Of a stretch of DNA of 64,000 nucleotides, positions 8,371 through 16,612 are shown in pieces. Source of the DNA: JAAZZY01 sp964612505 (GTDB lineage Bacteria > Chlamydiota > Chlamydiia > Chlamydiales > JAAZZY01); contig CAZTEX010000001.1 in NCBI GenBank assembly GCA_964612505.1, positions 347,542-411,541 of the forward strand, read 5' to 3'. Made by a program: the position numbers and the translations under genes. Under the pieces are notes generated by a model, which was given only the letters and a program-made list of their open reading frames with translations, did no database searches and was not told where the DNA came from. Numbering within the stretch: position 1 is the first letter of the stretch; the number at the start of each line of letters is the position of its first letter.

Positions 8371-10602
8371 ATGCAAAACCAAAGTTCATCTTTGATTGTT
8401 GTCAGCAACAGGCTGCCGATTTCACTGCATTGTCAAGATGATCGTTGGGAAATTAAGCCCTCCACTGGCGGGCTCGCTTCTGCTCTGACGGGAGTCCAAG
8501 AAAAAATAGATTTTACCTGGATTGGCTGGCCAGGAGCTTCGTTATTTGAAAATCAAAAAGAAGAGGTTAAAAATGAGCTGCAAAAACAAAAATTAATCCC
8601 TATTTTTCTCAATAAAGAACAAGAAGAACATTTTTATCATACCTTTTGCAATTCTATTTTATGGCCACTCTTTCACTACTTTACAGACCCTGTCACACAT
8701 AGCTGCCAATCTTGGGAATTTTACGAAGAAGTCAATCAGATCTTTGCCAATGAAGTGATTCAACAAGCTAATTTCAATTCGACCGTTTGGGTTCATGATT
8801 TTCATCTCATGCTGCTACCTTCTTTACTTCGTAAAAAAAGACCCGATTTAAAAATTGGCTTCTTTTTGCATATTCCTTTTCCTTCTTCAGAGATCTACCG
8901 CATGTTTCCTAAAAGAGAACTTCTTTTGAAGGGCCTTTTAGGTGCTGATTATATCGGCTTTCACACCTCTGATTATGCGCGCCATTTTCGCTTGGCTTGC
9001 TTGCGTGTTTTAGGTGCCGACACTACCGAAGAGGGTGTCATTTTTCAGGGAAGAAAAACAGGGGTTGGAGCCCATCCAATTGGCATGAACATTGCCTCTT
9101 TTGATAAGATTTTATCGAGTGAAAATTATTCCAGTTATATTAACGAAATTAAAAGTCGCTACCAGAATCAAAAAGTTATTTTAGGTGTCGAGCGTCTCGA
9201 TTACACTAAAGGGATTTTACTCAAGCTACAAGCCTTTGAGCGATGTTTAGAAAAAAATCCTGAACTCATTGGCCAAATTGTTTTACTACAAATTATTGTA
9301 CCCAGCAGACACAGTAGTCAAGAATACCAACATTATCGCTCTGAAGTGGAACAAGCCATTAGCCGCTTAAATGGAAAATATTCTAAGCCTGGTTTTATCC
9401 CTGTTCAATATCTCTATCGCCATTTACCCCTTGATGAGTTAGTCGCTCTTTTTTGTTTAGCAGATATCTGCATGATTGCCTCGATTCGAGATGGAATGAA
9501 TTTAGTAGCACAAGAGTTTGTCTACTCTGCAAGCCATATGAAAGAGACAGGGGTCTTGCTTTTAAGTGAATTTGCAGGAGCTTCTCATCATTTGCCTCAC
9601 GCTACTTTAATCAATCCTTTGGATATTGAAGGCATGGCAGATCAGATACAAGTAGCTCTTCAGATGCCCACAAAAGAAAAGAAAAGTAAAATAGACAAGA
9701 TGGCAAGTCTCGTCAAGGGATTAGATAGTCCTATTTGGGCCGCTAAATTTTTAGAAAAACTTGAGCTAATGGCTCAAAAAAATAGCTCCTTAAAACTACT
9801 GTTTGGATTGAATGAAAAGCAATACCACTACTTGATTAAAAGATCGACTCATGCCAATCAGCGAATTTTCATTTTAGACTACGATGGCACTTTACAAGAG
9901 CTAGAAAACCTCCCGATGAAAGCAGCTCCAAGTAGAGCTCTTTTAAAAATTTTAGAAAGACTGGCGCTCTGTGAAGAGACTGAAGTTCACATTGTAAGTG
10001 GCCGAGATAGTCAGACATTGCAAAGCTGGTTTGGGCATTTGCCCATTGCTCTTGCTGCAGGGCATGGTTATCAGTATAAAGAAGCTCATAGCAATGATTG
10101 GAACATTTTGAGAGATTGTGAATTTAGCTGGAAAGGTTATGTTCAAGAAATTCTAAATAAAGTTGTCGAAGAAGTCCCAGGCAGTTTTTTAGAATTTAAA
10201 GAGTCTTCCATCTGCTGGCACTATCGTTTAAGCGATCTAGATTATGGCCAATGGCGAGCTAAAGAGCTTTACACTTCTTTAATGCATGATCTTGCCAACC
10301 ATCCTGTAGAGGTGATAGCCGGAAAAAAAATCATTGAAGTGCGCGCTCAAGGAGTTTCAAAAGGAAACTATGTGCGACATCTTTTAAAGTCAGCTTCAAA
10401 AGATCCCTTTATTTTATGTATCGGCGATGATCGCTCTGACGAAGAGATGTATGCAGCTCTTCCTAAAAAAGCCATCTCTATTCATGTGGGAGAAAGATGT
10501 CAAAACTCTACGTATCAACTCGAGTCCCCTCTTAAAGTCAGAGAGCTTTTAAGCGAGATCTCTGCAGCACTTTACCAAACTAAAGAACTCTCTTTAGAAT
10601 AA
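8371..10602 (+). CDS. Bifunctional trehalose-6-phosphate synthase/phosphatase (OtsA-OtsB fusion)
   Basis: Residues about 1-470 form a GT20 trehalose-6-phosphate synthase: VVSNRLPIS and STGGLASALTG near the start, WVHDFHLMLLP, and RDGMNLVAQEFV later. Residues about 495-735 form a HAD-type phosphatase with LDYDGTLQ (nucleophile Asp503, Asp505) and CIGDDRSDEEMY. UDP-glucose and glucose-6-phosphate would be joined and then dephosphorylated to trehalose in one polypeptide. Many bacteria keep the two as separate genes. GAGAGGAT precedes the ATG. The last 36 bases before its stop region recur at 11867, beyond the next gene. Confidence 0.93.
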   Translation: MQNQSSSLIVVSNRLPISLHCQDDRWEIKPSTGGLASALTGVQEKIDFTWIGWPGASLFENQKEEVKNELQKQKLIPIFLNKEQEEHFYHTFCNSILWPLFHYFTDPVTHSCQSWEFYEEVNQIFANEVIQQANFNSTVWVHDFHLMLLPSLLRKKRPDLKIGFFLHIPFPSSEIYRMFPKRELLLKGLLGADYIGFHTSDYARHFRLACLRVLGADTTEEGVIFQGRKTGVGAHPIGMNIASFDKILSSENYSSYINEIKSRYQNQKVILGVERLDYTKGILLKLQAFERCLEKNPELIGQIVLLQIIVPSRHSSQEYQHYRSEVEQAISRLNGKYSKPGFIPVQYLYRHLPLDELVALFCLADICMIASIRDGMNLVAQEFVYSASHMKETGVLLLSEFAGASHHLPHATLINPLDIEGMADQIQVALQMPTKEKKSKIDKMASLVKGLDSPIWAAKFLEKLELMAQKNSSLKLLFGLNEKQYHYLIKRSTHANQRIFILDYDGTLQELENLPMKAAPSRALLKILERLALCEETEVHIVSGRDSQTLQSWFGHLPIALAAGHGYQYKEAHSNDWNILRDCEFSWKGYVQEILNKVVEEVPGSFLEFKESSICWHYRLSDLDYGQWRAKELYTSLMHDLANHPVEVIAGKKIIEVRAQGVSKGNYVRHLLKSASKDPFILCIGDDRSDEEMYAALPKKAISIHVGERCQNSTYQLESPLKVRELLSEISAALYQTKELSLE
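10563..10598. repeat. 36-bp direct repeat, left copy (end of otsAB)
   Basis: The 36 bases beginning TGCAGCACTTTACC and ending CTCTCTTTAGA lie in the last codons of otsAB and recur exactly at 11867-11902. The two copies bracket one gene and its promoter. Confidence 0.9.
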
Positions 10603-10723
10603 AGAGCAGAACGCATTGCCATTTTCGACAACATAAAGTGGGGCAATTTGCTTGTTTTAGCTCAAGACAGATGCTTCATCAATTACCAGCATCATTTTGC
10701 TCTTACAAATGAGAACAAGACCA

Positions 10724-10752
10724 TTGACAAAAAATATCAAGTTTAATAAAAT
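10724..10752 (+). promoter_or_regulatory. Sigma70-type promoter of the inserted gene
   Basis: TTGACA (10724-10729) and TAAAAT (10747-10752) are separated by 17 bases, 35 bases before the ATG at 10788. The gene between the 36-bp repeats therefore carries its own promoter. Confidence 0.65.
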
Positions 10753-10787
10753 TACCTAAGGGATTGATTATAAAAAGGAAAAGATCA

Positions 10788-11831
10788 ATGGCATCGTCAG
10801 GTTCATTAACGATAGGTCAGCGCTTCAGCGAGTCTATGATCGCCTCTCTCAACAAGATTATTGACCAAGAACAGACGAATAGAGAAGCAGTCCCAACGAT
10901 TGAAAAGTCTTCAAATCGCGAAGAACTACTAGCTACAGGCATCTGGGATCCAATAACATACAGTAGGGCCCTTAAAAAATGTGGTAAAGAAAAACGCTTT
11001 AAATGGATGGTTGATTCAAGAGCCTCCGTTTTTGGAAGACTGCCGTTCGACTGTTTTTCTTGGACCAAAACGAATCCATTCAACCATGAACTCAAGCCAA
11101 ACGTACCACCTTCTGAGGCTTTAAGCAAAATATTCAACTCTCTTTCTCTTCTGGGATGTGATGAAGCGAGGCAAATTGCAACCTACACAGCGCTGCTTGA
11201 AGTTCTTGGAAAAGACAAATTTGACTACCTATTTGCGTCTGATTCACCGACGCCTATGTCTATTGGGAAACAAGACCCTTGTAAACGCTTATTTAAGGTA
11301 ATAGAGCCCACAGATATACGAAAAGGGGATTTTTTATATATTCCAAATATTGAAGAATATGTTTCAAAACATCCTTTCGGTTCTTCAAGGGGTTATAACG
11401 CAATTTACTCAGGTGATAAAAGGGTGGTGTCACTTGGATTTCCTAAGGGGGGGCTCCCTTTAGACACAGATCAAATGGATACATTTTTATCCAATCAATG
11501 TAACGAACCCCCAACCCCAGATAATTTCTTTAATCCCGACTTTATCAAAGAAGAATACACAAGATGTTTTGGAAGTTTTGCTGAAGGCAAACAATTTGTA
11601 CATTCAAGTAGAGAATTAAGGTGCCGTCCAGAAGAGATTCGCGAGCTTAAAAAAAATTATGGAACAACTGTTCAAATCTGGGAAACAGAAATCTTAATAG
11701 ATCGTTGTGTTAGAATCTCTGAACGAAGCATCACAGATTTAGCTCAAGCACCTCTATCTGAGGTTCGGCAATTATTTCAGAGCATGAAAGTGATCTTGCC
11801 CCTAGAAAATCCGGCCGAAGCTAAAAAATAA
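10788..11831 (+). CDS. Unknown protein with possible Tgl-like transglutaminase fold, between 36-bp repeats
   Basis: This 347-residue protein starts at MASSGSL; AAGGAA nine bases upstream decides against the TTG at 10764. I do not recognise it firmly. LLGCDEARQIATYTALLEVL (Cys124) followed by GKDKFDYLF, then KGDFLYIPN and SRGYNAIYSG, recall the order of motifs in bacterial protein-glutamine gamma-glutamyltransferases of the Tgl type: Cys followed by a YxALL helix, then GDxxYFxNP and GENxIYLG. The usual downstream GHG is not evident. It has its own promoter and is bracketed by a 36-bp direct repeat, so it looks like a later insertion. A host-directed enzyme is a guess. Confidence 0.55.
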   Translation: MASSGSLTIGQRFSESMIASLNKIIDQEQTNREAVPTIEKSSNREELLATGIWDPITYSRALKKCGKEKRFKWMVDSRASVFGRLPFDCFSWTKTNPFNHELKPNVPPSEALSKIFNSLSLLGCDEARQIATYTALLEVLGKDKFDYLFASDSPTPMSIGKQDPCKRLFKVIEPTDIRKGDFLYIPNIEEYVSKHPFGSSRGYNAIYSGDKRVVSLGFPKGGLPLDTDQMDTFLSNQCNEPPTPDNFFNPDFIKEEYTRCFGSFAEGKQFVHSSRELRCRPEEIRELKKNYGTTVQIWETEILIDRCVRISERSITDLAQAPLSEVRQLFQSMKVILPLENPAEAKK

Positions 11832-11866
11832 CCGCTTTTCTTAGTTAGAGGCAGTCCATGAGAGAA

Positions 11867-11902
11867 TGCAGCACTTTACCAAACTAAAGAACTCTCTTTA
11901 GA
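11867..11902. repeat. 36-bp direct repeat, right copy (end of pdhC)
   Basis: This is an exact copy of 10563-10598. It covers the reverse-strand stop codon of pdhC (11898-11900). Read in the otsAB frame it also gives Ser-Leu-Asp and a TAA at 11904-11906, so it preserves an intact alternative otsAB end. Confidence 0.9.
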
Positions 11903-13202
11903 TTAAAAGGACCGAAGGATTTTCAAGAAGATCTTTCAGCGTCTTTAAAAAGCGAGCGCCTTCTTCTCCATTGATAGCCCGGTGATCTGCAGCGAGCGTG
12001 AGCGTCATTTTTTGTCCTTCAACAAGCTCCCCATTTTCTATCTTTGGAAACGCTGAAATTCCACCCACTCCTAAGATAGCAGCTTGCGGTGGATTGATCA
12101 CGGGCAGGACAGAAGTCGTTCCAAACATCCCTAAATTGGAGATTGTAAAAGAGCCCCCTTTGAATTCTTCCATAGCTAATTTTTGGTCACGAGCTTTTTG
12201 TGCTAGATCTTTTACTTCTTGAGATATCTGCCCTAAATTTTTATAGTCTGCAAAGCGAATAATAGGAGTAATAAGACCCTCTTCTAGGCTCACGGCAATA
12301 GAGATATCGATCGTTTTAAAGCGAATGATTGTTTGATTTTGAGAATTAAAACCGCTGTTAATTTTAGGATGTTTTTTAAGAGCTAGGGCAGAAGCTCTGA
12401 TAACAAAATCATTAAAGCTCACTTTAATATTTTGATTTTTTAATTCGGCTCTCACACGCATCATGGCGGTGGCTTCCACATCTTGGTTTAAGTAAAAGTG
12501 GGGAATGAATGTTTTAGCTGCTTGCAGGCGCGCTGCAACGACTGTTTGAATCGGCGACATCTTTTCTTCTTCAAAACTTCCTGCTGCTTGCGTAGGAAGT
12601 TCACCTTGACCAAAACTAGCTAAAGATTTTTGCTGCGCCAATTTTAAATCTTCACTCATCACTCGCCCACCAGGACCTGACCCTTTAATAGAGCTCAAAT
12701 CAAGATTACTTTCTTTGGCAAGTTTTTTAGCTAGTGGAGAGGCTAAAACTTTACCTGGTAATTCACCAAGATGATATGGAAAGCGATAATTTTCAAGAGG
12801 AGGCTCTGGAATGAACGTAGGTTGAGCAAAACTTGTAGTGGCAATAGCTGGGCTTGAGATTTTTTCTTCTTTTTTGGAGGCCTTTTCTACGGGAGCTTCT
12901 GACGCCTTAACTTTTTTAGAGCCATCTATCCCCTCTGGGTGATAACCCTCAATACTCTCAGCTGCTTCAACGGTAAAAATAGCAACTGCTTGATTAACGA
13001 TCGCAGAATTTCCCTCAGAGACCAAAATCTTCCTTAAAAAACCTTCATCCAGAGCATTGTGTTCAACTGTCGCTTTATCTGTAGTAATTTCCAGAAGAAC
13101 GTCCCCTGCTTCTACTTTTTCACCCTCTTTTTTATGCCATTTGGCAATGACTCCCTGTTCCATGGTCGGTGATAATTTAGGCATTGTTACTGTAAAAGGC
13201 AT
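11898..13202 (-). CDS. pdhC: Pyruvate dehydrogenase E2, dihydrolipoamide acetyltransferase
   Basis: E2 transfers the acetyl group from E1-bound thiamine to coenzyme A through lipoyl-lysine. The N-terminal lipoyl domain (about 1-78) has the attachment site in TTDKATVEHN (Lys43). A peripheral subunit-binding domain follows a Lys/Ala-rich linker (ASPLAKKLAKES, SGPGGRVMSEDL). The catalytic domain ends with ADHRAINGEEGARF, giving His407; the usual Asp of DHRxxDG is Asn411 here. At 434 residues the length is normal. It is the last gene of pdhA-pdhB-pdhC, 12 bases after pdhB. An E3 gene is not in the window. Confidence 0.95.
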   Translation of the reverse strand: MPFTVTMPKLSPTMEQGVIAKWHKKEGEKVEAGDVLLEITTDKATVEHNALDEGFLRKILVSEGNSAIVNQAVAIFTVEAAESIEGYHPEGIDGSKKVKASEAPVEKASKKEEKISSPAIATTSFAQPTFIPEPPLENYRFPYHLGELPGKVLASPLAKKLAKESNLDLSSIKGSGPGGRVMSEDLKLAQQKSLASFGQGELPTQAAGSFEEEKMSPIQTVVAARLQAAKTFIPHFYLNQDVEATAMMRVRAELKNQNIKVSFNDFVIRASALALKKHPKINSGFNSQNQTIIRFKTIDISIAVSLEEGLITPIIRFADYKNLGQISQEVKDLAQKARDQKLAMEEFKGGSFTISNLGMFGTTSVLPVINPPQAAILGVGGISAFPKIENGELVEGQKMTLTLAADHRAINGEEGARFLKTLKDLLENPSVLLI

Positions 13203-13214
13203 TCTGAAATTCTC

Positions 13215-14198
13215 CTAACGGTTCAGAGATTTTAGCACTGCAGCAATGACTTTACTAGCAGTAGGCAATGTTTCTCTTTCTAATATTTTTGAATAAGGCA
13301 TAGGCGTTTCTTTTTGAGTTACCCGTTCAATGGGCGCATCTAAATAGTCAAAACAATGTTCATTCAATTGAAATCCTATTTCAGAGCAAATACCAGCAAA
13401 GCTATGCCCTTCTTCCACAAGAACGCAATGCCCTGTTTTTTTCACCGATTTGCTAATCGTAGCAATATCGAGCGGTTTAATGGATCTGACATCAATCAGC
13501 TCCACTTTAATATTTTGCTTTTTGAGCTCTTTAATTGCTTCTTGGCAAATGCCCACCATACGGCTATAAGTTACAATGGTAATGTCTGTACCCTCTTCAA
13601 CCACTTTAGCTTGTCCAATAGGAATCAGATATTCCCCTGTAGGGATTTCCATTTTCAGTCCATAGGCCAATTCATTTTCTAAAAAGAGGACTGGGTTTGG
13701 ATTGCGAATAGCTGTTTTCAAAAGCCCCTTGGCATCATAGGCATTGCTTGGACTAAGGACGATAAGACCTGGTAAATTTCCATAAAGAGCTTCGACGCAG
13801 TGTGAGTGTTGACAAGAGACTTGAGCGGCTGATCCGTTGGGCCCTCGAAAAACAATAGGGACACTAAATCGCCCTCCAGACATATAAAACATCTTTGCTG
13901 CATTGGAAATAATTTGATCGGCTGCTACAAATGAAAAGTTAAAGCTCATGAATTCAACAACAGGTCTTAAACCTGTCATGGCAGCCCCTATTCCCATCCC
14001 TGCAAAAGCATTTTCCGAAATGGGTGTATCTAAAACGCGGTCTGGGCCCCATTTATTTAAAAGCCCTTTAGTCACCTTATAAGCGCCATTATATTCAGCG
14101 ACCTCTTCTCCGATAATAATGACTGTAGGATCGCGTTCCATTTCCTCGTCGAGAGCTTGTCGAATGGCTTCCCGTATATCAACCGTTTGCATTTCCAT
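13215..14198 (-). CDS. pdhB: Pyruvate dehydrogenase E1 component, beta subunit
   Basis: This 327-residue transketolase-like subunit pairs with PdhA to decarboxylate pyruvate on thiamine diphosphate. Recognisable motifs are GEEVAEYNGAYKVTKGL, DTPISENAFAGMGIGAAMTG and PVVEFMSFNF. The C-terminal domain has DVRSIKPLD and VEEGHSFAG. Its ATG shares one base with the stop of pdhA (TAATG), indicating translational coupling and equal subunit amounts. Confidence 0.96.
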   Translation of the reverse strand: MEMQTVDIREAIRQALDEEMERDPTVIIIGEEVAEYNGAYKVTKGLLNKWGPDRVLDTPISENAFAGMGIGAAMTGLRPVVEFMSFNFSFVAADQIISNAAKMFYMSGGRFSVPIVFRGPNGSAAQVSCQHSHCVEALYGNLPGLIVLSPSNAYDAKGLLKTAIRNPNPVLFLENELAYGLKMEIPTGEYLIPIGQAKVVEEGTDITIVTYSRMVGICQEAIKELKKQNIKVELIDVRSIKPLDIATISKSVKKTGHCVLVEEGHSFAGICSEIGFQLNEHCFDYLDAPIERVTQKETPMPYSKILERETLPTASKVIAAVLKSLNR

Positions 14199-15283
14199 TA
14201 TTCTTCTTTATAAACTCCCTCTTCTAAGACGACAGGATTTGGATCTGGGCTAGCTTCAGCATATTGAACAGCTGCAATAATTTGCTCGCGCGCTTTTTTA
14301 TCCAATTCTTTAAATTCTTCTTCCGTGAGCATCCCCGCTTCAATTAAATCTTCTTTTAAGCGCAAAATGGGCTCTTGTTGTATTGCTGCTTGCAAACATT
14401 CTTTAGTTCGATAAAGTCCTGGATCAGAAATAGAATGGCCGCGTAAACGCTCTGTCACGGCTTCAACCAAAATAGGTCTTCTATTCTTCAAGGAACTTTC
14501 TTTAATTTTTTTAAAGCTATGATAACTAGCTAAAATATCCATTCCATCGATGCTATAACCTTCAATCCCATAACATTTTGCGAATCGCTCAGCAATAGGC
14601 TCGACTGCGATCGCTCTTTGAACAGCTGTGCCCATCCCCCATTTGTTGTTTTCAACCACAATCACACAAGGAAGATCCCAAAGAGCTGCCAAGTTGATCG
14701 ATTCATGAAAACTTCCTTGAGCAACAGCCCCATCTCCTAAAAAGCAAATGGCTGTTTCATCCGTTTTCTTAAGGTTCTTAATGCTTAAAGCAGCTCCAAT
14801 AGCAATTGGAATCTGTCCACCAACAATACCAAATCCTCCTAGCATCCGCTCTGCATAAAGGTGCATAGATCCGCCCCGTCCAAAGGCATTTCCATTCTCT
14901 TTTCCAAAAAGCTCGGCAATAATCTCTTTTTCTGTAGCTCCTGTTAGAAAAGCCAGGGCATGGCATCGATAAGATGTGATCCACCAGTTATTTTGACCAA
15001 AAACATCTACGCAAGCTGTTTGAATCGCCTCTTGCCCAATATAAGCATGAAAAAACCCCCCTATTTTTCCTTGTAAATAGGCCGCTTCGGACCTAACCTC
15101 AAGGTTTCTAATAAGAAGCATCTTATTTAAGAGGTAAATTAGCTTTTCTTTTCCCAGTTCTTTAATCATCGCTGAGCGGTCAAAATGCTCAAAATGATAG
15201 ATAGACTCGCCTTTTTTCTTATCCATTACACGCTGAAGGGATTGAGTTATTTGAGCCCCCTCCTGATCTTGGGTATAAACCAT
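14198..15283 (-). CDS. pdhA: Pyruvate dehydrogenase E1 component, alpha subunit
   Basis: The thiamine-diphosphate motif is present as LGDGAVAQGSFHES followed by ENNKWGMG. IGQEAIQTA and ERLRGHSISDP are other E1-alpha signatures. The first gene of the operon, it supplies acetyl-CoA from pyruvate. A longer frame from a TTG at 15301 exists, but ATG at 15283 (MVYTQDQEG) has GAGG ten bases upstream and is preferred. The N-terminus is about 40 residues longer than the compact E1-alpha core, as often seen. Confidence 0.95.
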   Translation of the reverse strand: MVYTQDQEGAQITQSLQRVMDKKKGESIYHFEHFDRSAMIKELGKEKLIYLLNKMLLIRNLEVRSEAAYLQGKIGGFFHAYIGQEAIQTACVDVFGQNNWWITSYRCHALAFLTGATEKEIIAELFGKENGNAFGRGGSMHLYAERMLGGFGIVGGQIPIAIGAALSIKNLKKTDETAICFLGDGAVAQGSFHESINLAALWDLPCVIVVENNKWGMGTAVQRAIAVEPIAERFAKCYGIEGYSIDGMDILASYHSFKKIKESSLKNRRPILVEAVTERLRGHSISDPGLYRTKECLQAAIQQEPILRLKEDLIEAGMLTEEEFKELDKKAREQIIAAVQYAEASPDPNPVVLEEGVYKEE

Positions 15284-15485
15284 CCTGGAATAACCTCGCA
15301 AGCTTGAGATTTATTAATTTTAATAAAGCCTTTTAAGATACCTATCTTTTCAATTTATTTGTAGTCAAAAGGGGGAAAAACGCGAGATTTGCCGATTATT
15401 AAGAGAAGTTATAGGCAAATCCCCTCTATTTCTGGCCCTAGCAAGATTAATTCATTAGACTACAGGGATATATGCTAAAAATTAA

Positions 15486-15514
15486 TTGACAAAGAATCAA
15501 TTTTCTGCTATAAT
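15486..15514 (+). promoter_or_regulatory. Perfect consensus promoter with extended -10
   Basis: TTGACA (15486-15491), a 17-base spacer and TATAAT (15509-15514) match the sigma70 consensus exactly, and the bases TGC before the -10 form an extended -10 element. It lies 33 bases before the start codon at 15548. Confidence 0.8.
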
Positions 15515-15547
15515 TATCATAGATAACCAAGATAATTAGGTAAATTT

Positions 15548-16480
15548 ATGTTATCAACATCTCTTCAAGCACCAACTAGTGAAACCAGACTTGGCCATAC
15601 ATCTGGAGCAAGCGGACAAAGGCTTTTTCTACAAGGATCTACAAAAGGCATTCGCGTTGCCTCGACTCTTCACAAAATAGGTCAGTGGTTTTGCTCTAAA
15701 TTCGGTGGCAAAGAACGTTATGTAATCCAGCTTGAAATAGCCGGTGTCGGTAAGGTAGAAGTCAATGCAAACAGTTTTAAGAAACACCTCGCAACTCATG
15801 ATGTAGCTCGTGCTTATTTCAATAATATAAGAATTTGCCAAGAAACTCAAGAAGGGGCCCCTACCCCCGTCACTTTTCAGATTCAAGCACCTGACTTGGC
15901 TGCTGCTAATGTAGCTTACGAAGCTTTTAAAGATAAAGCAAGAGAGATGAATGGAGATGAAAGTCCCGTAAGTAAAGGAGTTGCTTTATTAGCTATAACT
16001 GCAGGATTAGATGCTCACTCTCGAGCGTATCCATCTACCGAAGCATTGCAAAGCACACTTCGCCCTGTTTTACCAGAACATAATATCCATAACCCAACTG
16101 CAAATATCATTTTCCAAGCCCCAGCGGGAAGAAATTGGGAAAGAAAAGCTTCTAACTTTGCTTATGAACGCTCAGCAGCTTGGAAAAATCTATACCAACA
16201 CGTGTTGACAGCAGCATCTCAGACGAGACCTTCAAAACCTGCCACTAGCAGACCTGCAACACCATCTGCAAGGCTATCCGCAGAGGTTATCACCCCTGAA
16301 GCCGATAAGCTTACACAAGATGAGCCTGCTGGAAACTTCTCTAACTTAGCAAAGCACGTAGCTATAGCGACTGTAGCAGGAGCTGTTGGACTTGCAGTAG
16401 CAGGAATTCCTGGTTTATTTGGTGCTGGCTTAGTTTACTTAGGATCTAAAGCTTACAGTTCTTTACAGTCAACAAGCTAA
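15548..16480 (+). CDS. Hypothetical protein with C-terminal hydrophobic segment
   Basis: I do not recognise this 310-residue protein. Residues 1-45 are polar and Ser/Thr-rich, the middle is mixed, about 220-255 is Pro/Ala/Thr-rich, and a Gly/Ala-rich hydrophobic segment near the C-terminus (VAIATVAGAVGLAVAGIPGL) could insert in a membrane. A short stretch NFAYERSAAW resembles NYANERKTAAW in the protein at 38862, which also has a consensus promoter with an extended -10. The gene is monocistronic and ends at a strong hairpin. A secreted or host-directed protein is plausible but unproven. Confidence 0.55.
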   Translation: MLSTSLQAPTSETRLGHTSGASGQRLFLQGSTKGIRVASTLHKIGQWFCSKFGGKERYVIQLEIAGVGKVEVNANSFKKHLATHDVARAYFNNIRICQETQEGAPTPVTFQIQAPDLAAANVAYEAFKDKAREMNGDESPVSKGVALLAITAGLDAHSRAYPSTEALQSTLRPVLPEHNIHNPTANIIFQAPAGRNWERKASNFAYERSAAWKNLYQHVLTAASQTRPSKPATSRPATPSARLSAEVITPEADKLTQDEPAGNFSNLAKHVAIATVAGAVGLAVAGIPGLFGAGLVYLGSKAYSSLQSTS

Positions 16481-16515
16481 TTGTCTCATTTTTTTAAAGC
16501 ATTCAACGTTCTTCG

Positions 16516-16568
16516 TATTCTTATCGAATTTCACTTCGATAAGAATACCTTGACTTTTTAAAAGTCAA
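16516..16568 (+). terminator. Two consecutive perfect hairpins after the 310-residue gene
   Basis: TATTCTTATCGAA (16516-16528) pairs with TTCGATAAGAATA (16535-16547) around six bases. Immediately after, TTGACTTTT (16550-16558) pairs with AAAAGTCAA (16560-16568). Neither is followed by a long T run. The position suits transcription termination before glgP. Confidence 0.5.
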
Positions 16569-16612
16569 TTTGATAGATGCACATTATCTTAATCATTTAA
16601 AAATGAGATGAT

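Noticed and set aside
8204..8389. 61-residue minus-strand ORF in the otsAB leader
   Set aside because: It overlaps the otsAB start and lacks start signals or recognisable composition.
10603..10723. Remnant of an integrase or transposase beside the 36-bp repeat
   Set aside because: No reading frame or terminal inverted repeats of a mobile element are visible between the repeats apart from the single gene.
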